From: an uncultured SAR86 cluster bacterium
GTDB taxonomy: Bacteria; Pseudomonadota; Gammaproteobacteria; Magnimaribacterales; D2472
Assembly (NCBI GenBank): GCA_902559345.1
Contig: CACEHH010000007.1
Coordinates: 1 to 59,188 of the forward strand
Reading direction: 5' to 3'
Length of the DNA stretch: 59,188 nt
The position numbers were made by a program, and so were the translations under genes. Below the pieces are notes generated by a model. That model did not search any database. It was not told the DNA's origin and saw only the letters and a list, made by a program, of their open reading frames with translations. This document shows positions 46,057-56,552 of the stretch, in pieces (positions within the stretch are counted from its first letter, which is position 1; each line of letters starts with the position of its first letter).

Positions 46057-48303
46057 TTAAACTTTAACTTTTGTTTTTCCCTCTTTAAAGCTTAACTCTC
46101 CATTATTTATATCTACTTTAATAACACCACCACTTTTTAAATTTCCAAATAAAAGTTTATCTACTAAAGGTTTTTTAATATTTTGTGAGATAAATCTTTC
46201 CATAGGTCTTGCACCCATTTCTTTGTCGTAGCCATTATCAGCAATCCAGTTTATAACTTTCTTTGATACAACTATTTCAACATTTCTTTTATCTAATTGC
46301 GCTTGTAGCTTCGTTAAGAATTTATCGACAATTGATAATATTATTGATTTATCTAGATAATTAAATTGAATTGTTTCATCTAACCTATTTCTAAATTCGG
46401 GAGAAAAAAGTTTATTAAGGGAGTTCATCGCATCAGATTCATTTGATGTTTCTGAGAATCCAATATTTCTTTTACTTAACAACTCAGCACCTATATTAGT
46501 TGTCATTATTAATATTACATTTCTAAAATCAGACTTCCTACCATTATTATCAGTAAGAATTCCAGCATCCATCACTTGTAATAATATGTTAAATATATCT
46601 GGATGTGCTTTTTCAATTTCATCAAGCAACAGCACACAATGAGGAGATTTAACTATTGCTTCAGTTAAAAGACCTCCTTGATCAAATCCTACATATCCTG
46701 GAGGAGCTCCGATCAATCTTGAGACTGTATGCCTTTCCATATATTCACTCATATCAAATCTTACTAAATCAATTCCTAGTATCTCCGACAATTGTTTAGA
46801 TATTTCAGTCTTTCCTACACCAGTTGGACCAGTAAATAAAAATGATCCTATTGTTTTATTTTCATCTCTTAACCCAACTCTAGATAATTTAATTGCATTA
46901 GAGAGTGTTTCCACTGCCCTATCTTGACCAAAAATGACTCTCTTAAGGTTTGATTCAATATTTTTAAGATTCTTTTTATCATTTGAGCTAATTGATTGTT
47001 CAGGAATTTTTGTAATTTTTGAAATAGTCATTTCAATATCAGTTTTTAAAACTTTAATTAATTTATTGTTCTTTCTATTAATATTTAATAATGCACCTGT
47101 CTCATCAATTACATCGATTGCTTTATCGGGAAGAAATCTGTCGTTAATATATTTAGATGAAAGCTCAATAGCAGACTTTATAGATTCTGTAGTATATTTC
47201 ACATCATGATAATCTTCATATATATCTTTAATACCGTTTAATATTTCTTCACATTCATCAAATGATGGTTCGATGATATCAATTTTCTGAAACCTTCTAG
47301 ATAATGCTTGGTTTTGATTAAAGATTCCTCGATACTCTTGAAATGTTGTAGAGCCAATGCATCTAATTTGACCCTTTCCTAATGCGGGTTTTAAAAGATT
47401 AGATACATCAAGAGATCCACCAGATGCTGACCCTGCTCCTATTATTGTGTGTATCTCATCTATAAAAAGTATTGGATTATTTTCCTTTGAAAGAAAATTT
47501 AGAACATTTTTTAGCCTTTTTTCAAAATCTCCTCTATATTTAGTTCCAGCAATAAGAGCTGCTATATCTAAAGAATAAACAACATTATCTTGAATTATTT
47601 CGGGAACTTGTTTATTCGAAATTAAATATGCTAACCCTTCTGCAATAGCTGTTTTACCTACACCTGATTCACCAACTAAAAGCGGATTATTTTTATTTCT
47701 TCTTGATAATATTTGTATTAATCTTTCAATTTCTTTTTTCCTTCCTATGACCCTATCAATTTTGTTTTCGGAAACTAGATTATTTAAATTAATTAGAAAA
47801 TCATTTTCTTTAGTTTTTATTGATTCATCGGTTGTTAAATTTTCATCAACTTCTTCATTGGTAGATGTTTTTTTATTCTTTTTAGCACCATGTGAAAGAT
47901 AAGTAACTACATCAAGTCTTGTTAAGTTGAATTTATTTAATAAGAAAACTGAATGGGATTCCTTTTCAGAAAAGATTGCTACTAATATGTTAATTGGTTT
48001 TACAACACCTTTTCCAGAAGATTGGATATGAAAAACTGATCTTTGTAATACTCTTTGAAAACCTAATGTTGGTTGAACAGGTTTTTGTTGATCAATTTTA
48101 TTTACAATATTATTTTTAAGGTGCTCATTGAGATCATTATTTAAGTTATCTATATTTATATTCTCAGATTTAAAAAATTCTTTAACATCAAAATCATTAA
48201 GAATCATAAGCAATAAATGTTCAACAGTAATATATTGAATATTAGCTTCATGAGCTTTATCAAATAAGCTAGCTATAGATAATTCTAATTCTTTACTAAA
48301 CAT
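46057..48303 (-). CDS. clpA: ClpA, ATPase subunit of the ClpAP protease
   Basis: 748-residue AAA+ unfoldase that feeds substrates to ClpP. An N-domain (1-140) is followed by two ATPase modules with Walker A G-E-S-G-V-G-K-T at 211-218 and G-P-T-G-V-G-K-T at 492-499. The F-I-D-E-I-H Walker B is near 280-285, and the second L-L-D-E-I-E-K-A follows later. The absence of a ClpB-type middle coiled-coil and the adjacent clpS identify it as ClpA. It starts 1 bp after clpS ends. Confidence 0.96.
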   Translation of the reverse strand: MFSKELELSIASLFDKAHEANIQYITVEHLLLMILNDFDVKEFFKSENINIDNLNNDLNEHLKNNIVNKIDQQKPVQPTLGFQRVLQRSVFHIQSSGKGVVKPINILVAIFSEKESHSVFLLNKFNLTRLDVVTYLSHGAKKNKKTSTNEEVDENLTTDESIKTKENDFLINLNNLVSENKIDRVIGRKKEIERLIQILSRRNKNNPLLVGESGVGKTAIAEGLAYLISNKQVPEIIQDNVVYSLDIAALIAGTKYRGDFEKRLKNVLNFLSKENNPILFIDEIHTIIGAGSASGGSLDVSNLLKPALGKGQIRCIGSTTFQEYRGIFNQNQALSRRFQKIDIIEPSFDECEEILNGIKDIYEDYHDVKYTTESIKSAIELSSKYINDRFLPDKAIDVIDETGALLNINRKNNKLIKVLKTDIEMTISKITKIPEQSISSNDKKNLKNIESNLKRVIFGQDRAVETLSNAIKLSRVGLRDENKTIGSFLFTGPTGVGKTEISKQLSEILGIDLVRFDMSEYMERHTVSRLIGAPPGYVGFDQGGLLTEAIVKSPHCVLLLDEIEKAHPDIFNILLQVMDAGILTDNNGRKSDFRNVILIMTTNIGAELLSKRNIGFSETSNESDAMNSLNKLFSPEFRNRLDETIQFNYLDKSIILSIVDKFLTKLQAQLDKRNVEIVVSKKVINWIADNGYDKEMGARPMERFISQNIKKPLVDKLLFGNLKSGGVIKVDINNGELSFKEGKTKVKV

Positions 48304-48304
48304 A

Positions 48305-48649
48305 CTAATCTGTTAATGGTTCAATTTCACTTAATAATGGATGTCCATGATCTTTGGACATAGTATTAACCTCGTAAGACATCATTTCAGCAATCTCTTT
48401 TGAGAATATACCACAAACACCTTTACCTTTTGTATGAACGGTCATCATTATTTCTGTTGATTTTTGATGGTTGTGTCCAAAAACTGTCTGAAGAACAAAA
48501 ACTACAAATTCCATTGGTGTAAAATCATCATTTAAAAGTATAACTTGATATGACGGAGGTTTTTTAACTTCAGGATCTTTTTCTAAAACTGTAGTGCCAA
48601 GATCATTAGATGTTTTATCGTTAATATTATCTTGCGATAATTTTTTCAT
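48305..48649 (-). CDS. clpS: ClpS adaptor (N-end rule)
   Basis: 114-residue adaptor that presents N-degron proteins to ClpAP. The core has Y-Q-V-I-L-L-N-D-D-F-T-P-M-E-F at 34-48, whose acidic and hydrophobic residues bind the N-degron, and M-M-T-V-H-T-K-G-K-G-V-C-G for the ClpA interface. It overlaps icd by one base at its start and precedes clpA directly. Confidence 0.96.
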   Translation of the reverse strand: MKKLSQDNINDKTSNDLGTTVLEKDPEVKKPPSYQVILLNDDFTPMEFVVFVLQTVFGHNHQKSTEIMMTVHTKGKGVCGIFSKEIAEMMSYEVNTMSKDHGHPLLSEIEPLTD

Positions 48650-49902
48650 TACATCCTTTTTATCATTTCTTTAGCAAATCCTGAAGATGAAACCTTATCG
48701 GCATCATTCATCATTCTCGCAAAATCATAAGTTACTTTTTTTGCACTTATTGTTCTGTCCATAGACTTCATTAATATGTCTGCAGCTTCAACCCAGCCCA
48801 TATGTCTTAACATCATTTCAGCAGATAGTATTAAACTCCCTGGATTTACTTGATCTTTACCTGCATATTTAGGAGCAGTTCCGTGTGTTGCTTCAAATAC
48901 TGCATAATCATCTGATATATTGGCTCCTGGAGCTATTCCTATTCCTCCAACCATTGCTGCTAATGCGTCTGATATATAATCTCCATTAAGATTCATAGTT
49001 GCAATAACATCATAATCAGTTGGTCTTAAAAGAATTTGTTGAAGAAAGGCATCACAAATTACATCCTTTATGACAATTTTTCTTCCATTATTAGGATTTA
49101 TTATTTCTTGCCATGGTCCTTCATCGATTTCTATGCCGCCATAATCTCTTTTAGCTATTTCATATCCCCAATCACGAAATGCCCCTTCTGTAAATTTCAT
49201 TATGTTTCCTTTATGCACTAAAGTTACAGATGATCGATTATTATCAATAGCATAATCAATGGCTTTCTTTATTAATCTAGTTGTTCCTTCTTCTGATATA
49301 GGCTTAATACCTATACCTACATTATCTTCAAATCTTATCTTAGTAACTCCAAAATCTTTCTTGAGCACTTTAACAAGTTTATTTGATTCTTTGCTATTAC
49401 CCTCAAATTCAACACCACAATAAATATCTTCAGAATTTTCTCTAAAAATTATCATGTCAACATCTTGAGGTCTTTTAACAGGCGAAGGAACGCCATCAAA
49501 ATATCTTATAGGTCTTAAACACACATACAAATCTAACATTTGTCTTAAAGAAACATTCAAAGATCTTATTCCTCCACCAACAGGCGTAGTTAGAGGGCCT
49601 TTTATGCTAACAACAAATTCCTTTAACGCTTCAATAGTTTCATCAGGCAGCCACGTATCTTTATCGTATTTTTTTGTTGCTTTCTCTCCACAATATACTT
49701 CCATCCATTGAATCTTTTTTTTATCATTGTACGCAACTTTAACAGCTTCATTAACAACATCTATCATTGGAGGTGTTATATCAACGCCAATTCCATCACC
49801 TTCGATAAAGGGAATTATGGGATTATCTGGAATAACTAGCTTTCCATCTTTATAGGTTATTTTCTCGCCCTTTTTGGGTATTTTAATTTTCTTATAACTC
49901 AT
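48649..49902 (-). CDS. icd: Isocitrate dehydrogenase (NADP+)
   Basis: 417-residue NADP-dependent isocitrate dehydrogenase of the TCA cycle. The substrate/phosphorylation loop [10 protein letters not shown] at 109-118 places Ser114 where E. coli Icd has its regulated Ser113. The C-terminal [11 protein letters not shown] holds the Lys-Tyr pair that selects NADP. With aceA 2.7 kb away, flux at the isocitrate branch may be set by phosphorylation if AceK exists elsewhere (inference). It reads into clpS-clpA. Confidence 0.96.
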   Translation of the reverse strand: MSYKKIKIPKKGEKITYKDGKLVIPDNPIIPFIEGDGIGVDITPPMIDVVNEAVKVAYNDKKKIQWMEVYCGEKATKKYDKDTWLPDETIEALKEFVVSIKGPLTTPVGGGIRSLNVSLRQMLDLYVCLRPIRYFDGVPSPVKRPQDVDMIIFRENSEDIYCGVEFEGNSKESNKLVKVLKKDFGVTKIRFEDNVGIGIKPISEEGTTRLIKKAIDYAIDNNRSSVTLVHKGNIMKFTEGAFRDWGYEIAKRDYGGIEIDEGPWQEIINPNNGRKIVIKDVICDAFLQQILLRPTDYDVIATMNLNGDYISDALAAMVGGIGIAPGANISDDYAVFEATHGTAPKYAGKDQVNPGSLILSAEMMLRHMGWVEAADILMKSMDRTISAKKVTYDFARMMNDADKVSSSGFAKEMIKRM

Positions 49903-49994
49903 TGAATGATAAAGCCTCGTTCCATATAAGTTTGCAGTTAAAACCGGTGATAATTATACTCCTAAAATATTAATAATAGTACGTATTTAAAAAG

Positions 49995-51080
49995 ATGGAT
50001 AATTCAAAAATAAAAGTTGTCGTCGGTATGTCTGGTGGCGTAGATTCATCTGTTTCAGCATATTTATTAAAAGAACAAGGTTATCAAGTAGTAGGTTTAT
50101 TCATGTTAAATTGGCAAAGTGAGCCAGGAGAAAACTGTACCTCTGAAATTGATTTTGCTGACGCTTCAGAAGTATGTGATAAATTGAATATTCCATTACA
50201 TAAAGCTAACTTTTCTGACGATTATTGGAACAAAGTCTTTGAAGAATTCTTAAATGAACATAAAGCAGGTAGAACCCCAAATCCAGATATCTTATGTAAT
50301 AGAGAGATAAAATTTAAATCTTTTTTAAATTATGCCTTAACTATAGGGGCTGATTATATAGCTACTGGTCACTACGCTTCTATTAAAAAAATTAATAATG
50401 AGTCATATCTATATAGAGCAAAAGATTTTAATAAAGATCAGACATACTTCTTGCATGAAGTTAACTCATCTGAATTTAATAAATGTATTTTCCCACTTGA
50501 AAATTTATTTAAATCTGAAGTTAGAAAAATTGCTTCTGATATTGGATTATCTATATCAAATAAAAAAGATTCAGTTGGAATTTGTTTTGTAGGCGAAAAA
50601 AATATGAAAGATTTTATAGGAAGATTTATTAATCTTTCTAAAGGCCCTATTTATGATGAAAATAATAATTTAATTGGTAAACATAATGGAGCAACTCTTT
50701 ATACTAAAGGCCAAAGACAGGGTTTAAATATAGGAGGTATCAAAGGTAGAGAAGATCTGCCATGGTATGTTTTTGATAAAGATATAACAAAAAATTCAAT
50801 TTACGTATGCCAAGGTAGAGATAATAAGCTGCTTTATAGCAAAGGACTAGAATGTAATACTATATCTTGGATAAACAATGAACAAATTGACTATCCTTTA
50901 GAATGTTTATTACAAGTAAGGCATCAACATAAGCCTGTTGAGTGTAAGATACAATTTGCAAAGAAACATTATATTGTTAACTTTAAAAAAGAAATAAGAG
51001 CCGTTGCACCAGGCCAGTCCGCTGTTTTTTATCGAGACAATATGTGTTTGGGTGGAGGCGTGATATCTAAAGCTTTTTAA
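49995..51080 (+). CDS. mnmA: tRNA-specific 2-thiouridylase
   Basis: 361-residue enzyme that adds sulfur to U34 of tRNA-Lys, -Glu and -Gln. The ATP pyrophosphatase loop S-G-G-V-D-S-S is at 13-19. Catalytic cysteines are Cys101 in D-I-L-C-N-R-E and Cys197 in V-G-I-C-F-V-G-E. The G-R-T-P-N-P-D segment at 92-98 is also diagnostic. It is divergent from icd (92-bp spacer) and followed by purB; E. coli has hflD between them, here absent. Confidence 0.96.
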   Translation: MDNSKIKVVVGMSGGVDSSVSAYLLKEQGYQVVGLFMLNWQSEPGENCTSEIDFADASEVCDKLNIPLHKANFSDDYWNKVFEEFLNEHKAGRTPNPDILCNREIKFKSFLNYALTIGADYIATGHYASIKKINNESYLYRAKDFNKDQTYFLHEVNSSEFNKCIFPLENLFKSEVRKIASDIGLSISNKKDSVGICFVGEKNMKDFIGRFINLSKGPIYDENNNLIGKHNGATLYTKGQRQGLNIGGIKGREDLPWYVFDKDITKNSIYVCQGRDNKLLYSKGLECNTISWINNEQIDYPLECLLQVRHQHKPVECKIQFAKKHYIVNFKKEIRAVAPGQSAVFYRDNMCLGGGVISKAF

Positions 51081-51116
51081 TGTAAAAAATTTTATAATAC
51101 GACATTGGATGAAATC

Positions 51117-52457
51117 ATGAAATATGAACATAACAATATCTCACCTCTAGACAGTAGATATGCTAATAAAATATTAGATACAAGAGATTGTTTTTCAGAA
51201 TATACGCTAATCAAAGAAAGATTTAATATTGAAATTGATTGGTTAATATACCTATGCAGTAATAAAAATTTTCCAAAAATTAGTAAAAAATCTATTAAAA
51301 AACTATATGAGTTCAAATCTAGCTTTAGTGATAAAGAAGTTCTAAAAATAAAAAGAATTGAAAATAAAACAAATCATGACGTTAAAGCTGTAGAGTACTT
51401 CATTAAAGATTATTGTTTAAAAGATAGAACATTATCTAAATATGTAAACCTTATTCACTTTGGGTTAACTAGTGAGGATATAAATTCTTTAGCATATGCA
51501 GTAATTATTAAAAATGGAATAAATATTCATTTACAAAAAATACTATTTTTAAACAAAAAAATTAAAAATTACTCAAAAAAATGGAAAAATATACCTTTCC
51601 TATCAAGAACTCATGGGCAAGCTGCATCACCTTCTACGCTAGGAAAAGAAATGAAAGTATTTAGTTCAAGAATTGATAGAGAGATATCACTACTTAAATC
51701 TATAACCCCACTAGCGAAATTTAGTGGAGCAACTGGAAATTACCACACATTTAATTTAGTAGATAATAAAGTTAATTGGCCAGTTTTTAATAAAAGATTT
51801 ATAAATTCATTCGGTGTTATCCAAAATCAATTCACAACACAGATTGAACCACATGACTGGATATCTGAAACTGCTCAGGCAATTACAAGAGTTAATAATA
51901 TTTTAATAGACTTAAGTCAAGATATGTGGATATACATATCAAATGAAATATTTGCTTTAAAAGTAAACGTTGATGAAGTTGGGTCATCAACAATGCCTCA
52001 TAAAGTTAATCCTATTGATTTTGAAAATGCAGAAGGTAACTTTGGAATTTCAAATTCAATGAATGAATTCTTTGTTAATAAATTAACAAAATCGAGAATG
52101 CAAAGAGACCTATCGGACAGTACAGTTCTAAGAAATATTGGGCTTTCATTTGGTTATTCACAACTTGCTATAAGCTCTATATCAAAAGGTTTGGATAAAG
52201 TTAAACCTAACAAAGAAGTTATTTTAAATGAATTAAATAATAATTGGGAAGTCCTTACAGAAGCAGTTCAAACAATTATGCGATATGAAGGCATAGATAA
52301 CGCCTATGAACAACTTAAATCTTTATCTAGAGGAAATAAGTTAAATAAAGAATCATATTTAAAATTTGTTTCAGATCTACCAATTTCAGACAAATCTAAA
52401 GAGAAGTTACTTAAATTAACTCCTTCAAAATATATAGGCTTGGCTAATAAGCTCTAA
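51117..52457 (+). CDS. purB: Adenylosuccinate lyase
   Basis: 446-residue fumarase-superfamily lyase acting twice in purine synthesis, on SAICAR and adenylosuccinate. The start is the ATG at 51117, since the protein then aligns with the family opening N-I-S-P-L-D-S-R-Y; a TTG 12 bp upstream is in frame but less likely. The signature loop S-S-T-M-P-H-K-V-N-P-I-D-F-E-N-A-E-G-N contains the catalytic Ser region, and R-T-H-G-Q-A-A-S-P-S-T-L-G holds the His. A TATAAT lies at 51093-51098. A terminator follows the gene. Confidence 0.95.
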   Translation: MKYEHNNISPLDSRYANKILDTRDCFSEYTLIKERFNIEIDWLIYLCSNKNFPKISKKSIKKLYEFKSSFSDKEVLKIKRIENKTNHDVKAVEYFIKDYCLKDRTLSKYVNLIHFGLTSEDINSLAYAVIIKNGINIHLQKILFLNKKIKNYSKKWKNIPFLSRTHGQAASPSTLGKEMKVFSSRIDREISLLKSITPLAKFSGATGNYHTFNLVDNKVNWPVFNKRFINSFGVIQNQFTTQIEPHDWISETAQAITRVNNILIDLSQDMWIYISNEIFALKVNVDEVGSSTMPHKVNPIDFENAEGNFGISNSMNEFFVNKLTKSRMQRDLSDSTVLRNIGLSFGYSQLAISSISKGLDKVKPNKEVILNELNNNWEVLTEAVQTIMRYEGIDNAYEQLKSLSRGNKLNKESYLKFVSDLPISDKSKEKLLKLTPSKYIGLANKL

Positions 52458-52468
52458 ACATACGAATA

Positions 52469-52514
52469 TATGTAGTATAACTACATAATAAAACCTTTAA
52501 CTAAGGGTTTTTTT
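52469..52514 (+). terminator. Double hairpin terminator after purB
   Basis: First hairpin: 7-bp stem 52469-52475 with 52481-52487. Second: 8-bp stem (one G-T pair) 52491-52498 with 52503-52510 and a four-base loop, followed by T's to 52514. The second is a standard Rho-independent terminator. Confidence 0.78.
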
Positions 52515-52520
52515 AAGTTA

Positions 52521-52573
52521 TTGACATATTAAAATAATTATTATTTACTCCACTACATACTAGGGGAATAATT
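52521..52573 (+). promoter_or_regulatory. aceA promoter and ribosome site
   Basis: A consensus TTGACA at 52521-52526 lies upstream of aceA; the -10 is unclear among the A/T-rich bases at 52541-52549. AGGGG at 52562-52566 is a good Shine-Dalgarno seven bases before the ATG at 52574. Isolated placement after a terminator suggests aceA is controlled on its own. Confidence 0.45.
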
Positions 52574-54154
52574 ATGTCAAAATTTAATAAAGCTTTAGAG
52601 TCAACTAAATTAATACCAGATATGGAATCAAAAAAATGGAATTCTATTAACGCAGAATATGTAGCTAGAATGAGATATCAAAATCAGTTTAAAACTGGTA
52701 TCGATATTGCTAAATATACCGCAGATATAATGAGGAATGATATGGATGATTACGATAAGGATCCATCTGCATATACACAATCATTAGGATGTTGGCATGG
52801 ATTTATTGGACAACAGAAACTCATATCTATAAAAAAACATTTTGGAACAAATAAAAAGAAATATTTATATCTATCAGGGTGGATGATTGCAGCTCTACGA
52901 TCTGAATTCGGACCCCTGCCAGATCAATCAATGCATGAAAAAACTGCTGTTGCAAGTTTAATAAACGAACTTTATACATTCTTAAAACAAGCTGATGCTA
53001 GAGAGTTAGGTGGACTCTTTAGAGAATTAGACAAAGCTAATGCAGATGATAAGTCAAAAATTCAAAATAAAATTGATAATTTTGAAACACATATAGTGCC
53101 TATAATTGCTGATATTGATGCCGGGTTTGGTAATGAAGAAGCAACATATTTAATGGCTAAACAAATGATAGAGGCTGGCGCATGTGCTATTCAAATAGAA
53201 AACCAGGTTTCTGATGAAAAACAATGTGGTCATCAGGATGGTAAAGTTACAGTTCCTCACGCAGATTTTTTAGCAAAAATTAATGCTGTTAGGTATGCTT
53301 TTCTCGAATTAGGAGTTGATAATGGAATAATAGTTGCTCGAACTGATTCTTTGGGTGCTGGATTAACAAAACAAATTGCTATTACTAATTCTGAAGGAGA
53401 CTTAGGAGATAAATATAATTCATTTTTAGATGTCGAAGAAATTACTGAAGAGAATATGAAACATGGTGATGTAATGATTAGCCAAAACGGTAAAATTGTC
53501 AGACCAAAAAGATTACCCTCAAACTTGTATCAGTTTAGAAAAGATACAGGTGAAGAAAGATGTATTCTTGATTCAATTACAAGTCTTCAAAATGGAGCCG
53601 ATTTAATTTGGATTGAAACTGAGAAACCGCATATCGGTCAAATAGGCGCAATGATGAAGGAGATTCGTAAAGAAATACCTAATGCTAAATTAGTTTACAA
53701 CAACAGTCCTTCATTTAATTGGACTCTAAATTTTAGACAACAAGTTTTTGATTTTATGTCTAAAAATGGAGATGACGTTTCTAATTACAATAGAGATGAC
53801 TTAATGAATGAAAAATATGATGACACAGAGCTCGGAAAAGAAGCAGATAATAAAATAAAAACATTTCAAGCTGATGCTGCTAAGGAAGCAGGCATATTTC
53901 ATCATCTAATAACGTTACCTACATATCATACGACCGCCCTTTCTACTGATAATCTAGCTAAAGAATATTTTGGTTCTGAAGGAATGTTGGGTTATGTAGC
54001 AAATGTACAAAGAAAAGAGATTCGTGAAGGTATAGCATGTGTTAAACATCAAAATATGTCTGGTTCAGATATGGGAGATGATCATAAAGAATATTTTGCT
54101 GGAGAGGCTGCTCTTAAGGCTGCTGGCGAAGATAATACGATGAATCAGTTCTAG
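52574..54154 (+). CDS. aceA: Isocitrate lyase (long form)
   Basis: 526-residue isocitrate lyase, cleaving isocitrate to glyoxylate and succinate in the glyoxylate shunt. The catalytic K-Q-C-G-H-Q-D-G is at 216-223 with Cys218. The substrate/Mg regions D-I-D-A-G-F-G-N at 180-187 and Y-N-N-S-P-S-F-N-W are intact. The length and inserted segments match the Pseudomonas-type long form rather than the 434-residue E. coli enzyme. No malate synthase is in the window. Its stop overlaps the nqrM end by 4 bp on the opposite strand. Confidence 0.96.
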   Translation: MSKFNKALESTKLIPDMESKKWNSINAEYVARMRYQNQFKTGIDIAKYTADIMRNDMDDYDKDPSAYTQSLGCWHGFIGQQKLISIKKHFGTNKKKYLYLSGWMIAALRSEFGPLPDQSMHEKTAVASLINELYTFLKQADARELGGLFRELDKANADDKSKIQNKIDNFETHIVPIIADIDAGFGNEEATYLMAKQMIEAGACAIQIENQVSDEKQCGHQDGKVTVPHADFLAKINAVRYAFLELGVDNGIIVARTDSLGAGLTKQIAITNSEGDLGDKYNSFLDVEEITEENMKHGDVMISQNGKIVRPKRLPSNLYQFRKDTGEERCILDSITSLQNGADLIWIETEKPHIGQIGAMMKEIRKEIPNAKLVYNNSPSFNWTLNFRQQVFDFMSKNGDDVSNYNRDDLMNEKYDDTELGKEADNKIKTFQADAAKEAGIFHHLITLPTYHTTALSTDNLAKEYFGSEGMLGYVANVQRKEIREGIACVKHQNMSGSDMGDDHKEYFAGEAALKAAGEDNTMNQF

Positions 54155-54327
54155 TTATTGCAAATATCAGAATTAGTTTTACCACATATTTGGCATTCTG
54201 CTCCATCATCTAGATTTGCTAGACCTCCACAAGATCCTTTTATAGGTTTGTTTCTTGCTAATAATCCGATAGATAAGCCTACAAATGATATAGATACAAT
54301 TAAAAATGCAATTAACAATTCATTCAT
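54151..54327 (-). CDS. nqrM: NqrM, small Na+-NQR maturation protein
   Basis: 58-residue membrane protein. One N-terminal transmembrane helix (about 4-23) is followed by a cysteine-rich tail: K-G-S-C-G-G-L (Cys33), C-Q-I-C (Cys45, Cys48) and a last Cys56. This is the pattern of NqrM (DUF539), needed to deliver iron to the NqrD/NqrE cysteines. The start overlaps the apbE stop (ATGA), and it ends the nqr operon, as in Vibrio. The window edge hides only the upstream part of the operon. Confidence 0.92.
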   Translation of the reverse strand: MNELLIAFLIVSISFVGLSIGLLARNKPIKGSCGGLANLDDGAECQICGKTNSDICNN

Positions 54328-55313
54328 AATGATAAATCATACCATTTATTAGAATAAATAAATTCTATCTCATTATTTCGTTCAATTATTAGCATAACAG
54401 CAATACCATTTTTATTTGCTATTTCTATAGCCATTTCTGATCCCATTGCGTTAAATGATGTTGCGTAAGCATCTGCATAAGTTGCTGATGACTCATGAAC
54501 AACAGTTACTGAAAGTATATTATTATTTATAGACTTTAAAGTTTTAGGATTAATGGTATGAGTAACTTTCTTACCATCTATATCAAAATTATAGTTTCTA
54601 TATTCACCTGAAGTAGCAATAGCTAAAAAATTAGTATTAATATTTTTGATTAAAATAATAGGTTTATTATTAATATAATTTGGGTCTTGAATACCTACTG
54701 TCCATGGATCTCCATTATTAAGACCATTTACAATTACTTCACCTCCAATATCAATCAGATGATTTGATAAATTGTTGTTTATTAAATAATTATGCAGTTC
54801 TTGTACTGCATAACCTTTTGCTATTGATGATAAATCAAACCAATTATTACTATTTCTAATAAGAGAATAATTATTTTCATCTAAATCAAATGTAGAAACT
54901 TTTTTTTGAATTAAATTTTTATTAAATGTAGGAGAAAATCCAAGTTCGCCTGATATTTTACCAAGCATAATGTTATAAAAACCATTAGAGTTAATCTCAA
55001 CTTCTTTTGCGACCTTTAAAATATTGAATAAATCTTTAGATATAAATTGGTATTCCTTAAAAGTATTGTTTATTTTAGCAATTTCGGAATCAATCTTATA
55101 ATTTGACGCAACATAATCGATTCTATTTATAATAGATTCAATATTATCTTTATGATGATCTCCTATATATTCGCTTGACGTAATAGACCAAGTTGTTCCA
55201 TAGGCATCACCATTAATTACATATAAAGAATTAGAATTATGCAAATAAGCAATTATTAATAAAATAACTCCTGCCAATAGAGCTATAATTTTTGAAAAAA
55301 AATATCGTGTCAC
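54324..55313 (-). CDS. apbE: FAD:protein FMN transferase ApbE
   Basis: 329-residue flavin transferase that attaches FMN to Thr residues of NqrB and NqrC. An N-terminal hydrophobic anchor (8-25) without a clear lipobox puts the enzyme in the periplasm. Diagnostic parts are A-Y-G-T-T-W-S-I near 37-44, D-I-G-G-E-V-I-V-N-G in the FAD site, H-T-I-N-P-K-T, and S-A-T-Y-A-D-A-Y-A-T-S for the Mg/FAD site. It sits 11 bp after nqrF and overlaps nqrM, consistent with its acceptors. Confidence 0.93.
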   Translation of the reverse strand: MTRYFFSKIIALLAGVILLIIAYLHNSNSLYVINGDAYGTTWSITSSEYIGDHHKDNIESIINRIDYVASNYKIDSEIAKINNTFKEYQFISKDLFNILKVAKEVEINSNGFYNIMLGKISGELGFSPTFNKNLIQKKVSTFDLDENNYSLIRNSNNWFDLSSIAKGYAVQELHNYLINNNLSNHLIDIGGEVIVNGLNNGDPWTVGIQDPNYINNKPIILIKNINTNFLAIATSGEYRNYNFDIDGKKVTHTINPKTLKSINNNILSVTVVHESSATYADAYATSFNAMGSEMAIEIANKNGIAVMLIIERNNEIEFIYSNKWYDLSL

Positions 55314-55324
55314 AATATGACTAT

Positions 55325-56551
55325 TTAACCACCAAAGTCATCTAAAGCAATATTTTCGGGTTCAACACCCAAATTTAATAACATATCTATCACAGCTTTA
55401 TTCATCATAGGTGGGCCACACATATAATATTCGGAATCTTCTGGCGCTTCATGGGATTTAAGATAATTTTCATATAAAACATTATGAATAAAGCCAGTAT
55501 CTCCATCCCAATCATCTTCAGGTAAAGGATCTGATAAAGCAACATGCCATTCAAAATTGTCGTATTTTTCAGCTAATTTATTAAAATCATCAACATAAAA
55601 CATTTCTTTTAAACTTCTTGCACCATACCAAAATGTTATCTTTCTGTTTGTATTAATTCTTAATAATTGATCAAAAATATGTGATCGCATTGGCGCCATA
55701 CCTGCCCCACCTCCGACAAAAACCATTTCCGCATCAGTTTCTTTTGCAAAAAACTCTCCAAAAGGTCCAAAAACTTTTACCTTATCACCAGGTTTAAGAC
55801 CAAAAGTCCAAGATGACATTAATCCGGGTGGAACATCTTGTCCTGGTGGTGGTGAGGCAATTCTTATATTAAATTTAATTATCCCCTTTTCTTCAGGATA
55901 ATTTGCCATAGAGTATGCTCTTATAACTGGTTCATATGTTGAAGATTTATTATCCCAAATATTAAATCTATCCCAATCCTCATGATATTCTTTTTCTATA
56001 TCAAAATCTTTATAATCTATTTCATAAGCTGGTGCTTCTAATTGGACATAACCACCAGCTCTAAAGTCTACATTTTCACCTTCTGGTAATTTTAAAACTA
56101 ACTCTTTGATGAACGTTGCAACATTCTCATTTGATATAACTTCACACTCCCATTCCTTAACACCGAATACATCTTCTGGGACATTAATTTTTAAATTATT
56201 TTTAACAGGAACTTGGCATGACAACCTCCAACCTTGTTTTTGTTCAGTCGAATTAAAATGTGATTCCTCTGCAGCAAGTATCGATCCTCCACCTTCTAAA
56301 ACTTGACACTTACATTGGCTACAGGTTCCACCACCTCCGCAAGCAGATGCAAGAAATATATTATTATCTGCTAACGTTTGTAATAATTTAGAACCAGCAG
56401 GTACAAGTATAGGGTTGTCTGTATCTCCATTTATTTCAATAGATACATTACCAGTTGAAACTAATTTTGATCTTGCAAAAACTATAACTAAAACTAAAAG
56501 TAATATGATTCCGCTAAATGATACAACGCCAAGAATTAAATCAATACTCAT
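55325..56551 (-). CDS. nqrF: Na+-NQR subunit F (NADH dehydrogenase)
   Basis: 408-residue entry subunit that oxidises NADH. The start is the ATG at 56551, giving the family opening M-S-I-D-L-I-L; a longer frame from 56587 would run into nqrE. One N-terminal helix (about 5-26) is followed by a [2Fe-2S] domain with Cys71, Cys77, Cys80 and Cys112 ([10 protein letters not shown]). Then come the FAD motif R-A-Y-S-M-A-N-Y and the NAD part [12 protein letters not shown], ending in D-D-F-G-G. Confidence 0.97.
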   Translation of the reverse strand: MSIDLILGVVSFSGIILLLVLVIVFARSKLVSTGNVSIEINGDTDNPILVPAGSKLLQTLADNNIFLASACGGGGTCSQCKCQVLEGGGSILAAEESHFNSTEQKQGWRLSCQVPVKNNLKINVPEDVFGVKEWECEVISNENVATFIKELVLKLPEGENVDFRAGGYVQLEAPAYEIDYKDFDIEKEYHEDWDRFNIWDNKSSTYEPVIRAYSMANYPEEKGIIKFNIRIASPPPGQDVPPGLMSSWTFGLKPGDKVKVFGPFGEFFAKETDAEMVFVGGGAGMAPMRSHIFDQLLRINTNRKITFWYGARSLKEMFYVDDFNKLAEKYDNFEWHVALSDPLPEDDWDGDTGFIHNVLYENYLKSHEAPEDSEYYMCGPPMMNKAVIDMLLNLGVEPENIALDDFGG

Positions 56552-56552
56552 T

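Noticed and set aside
46934-47209. Plus-strand frame of 91 codons inside clpA
   Set aside because: Antisense shadow of a conserved ClpA region; hydrophobic composition arises from Lys/Asn-rich codons read backwards.
51105-51116. TTG start for purB at 51105
   Set aside because: Adds four residues without improving the match; the ATG at 51117 fits the family opening.
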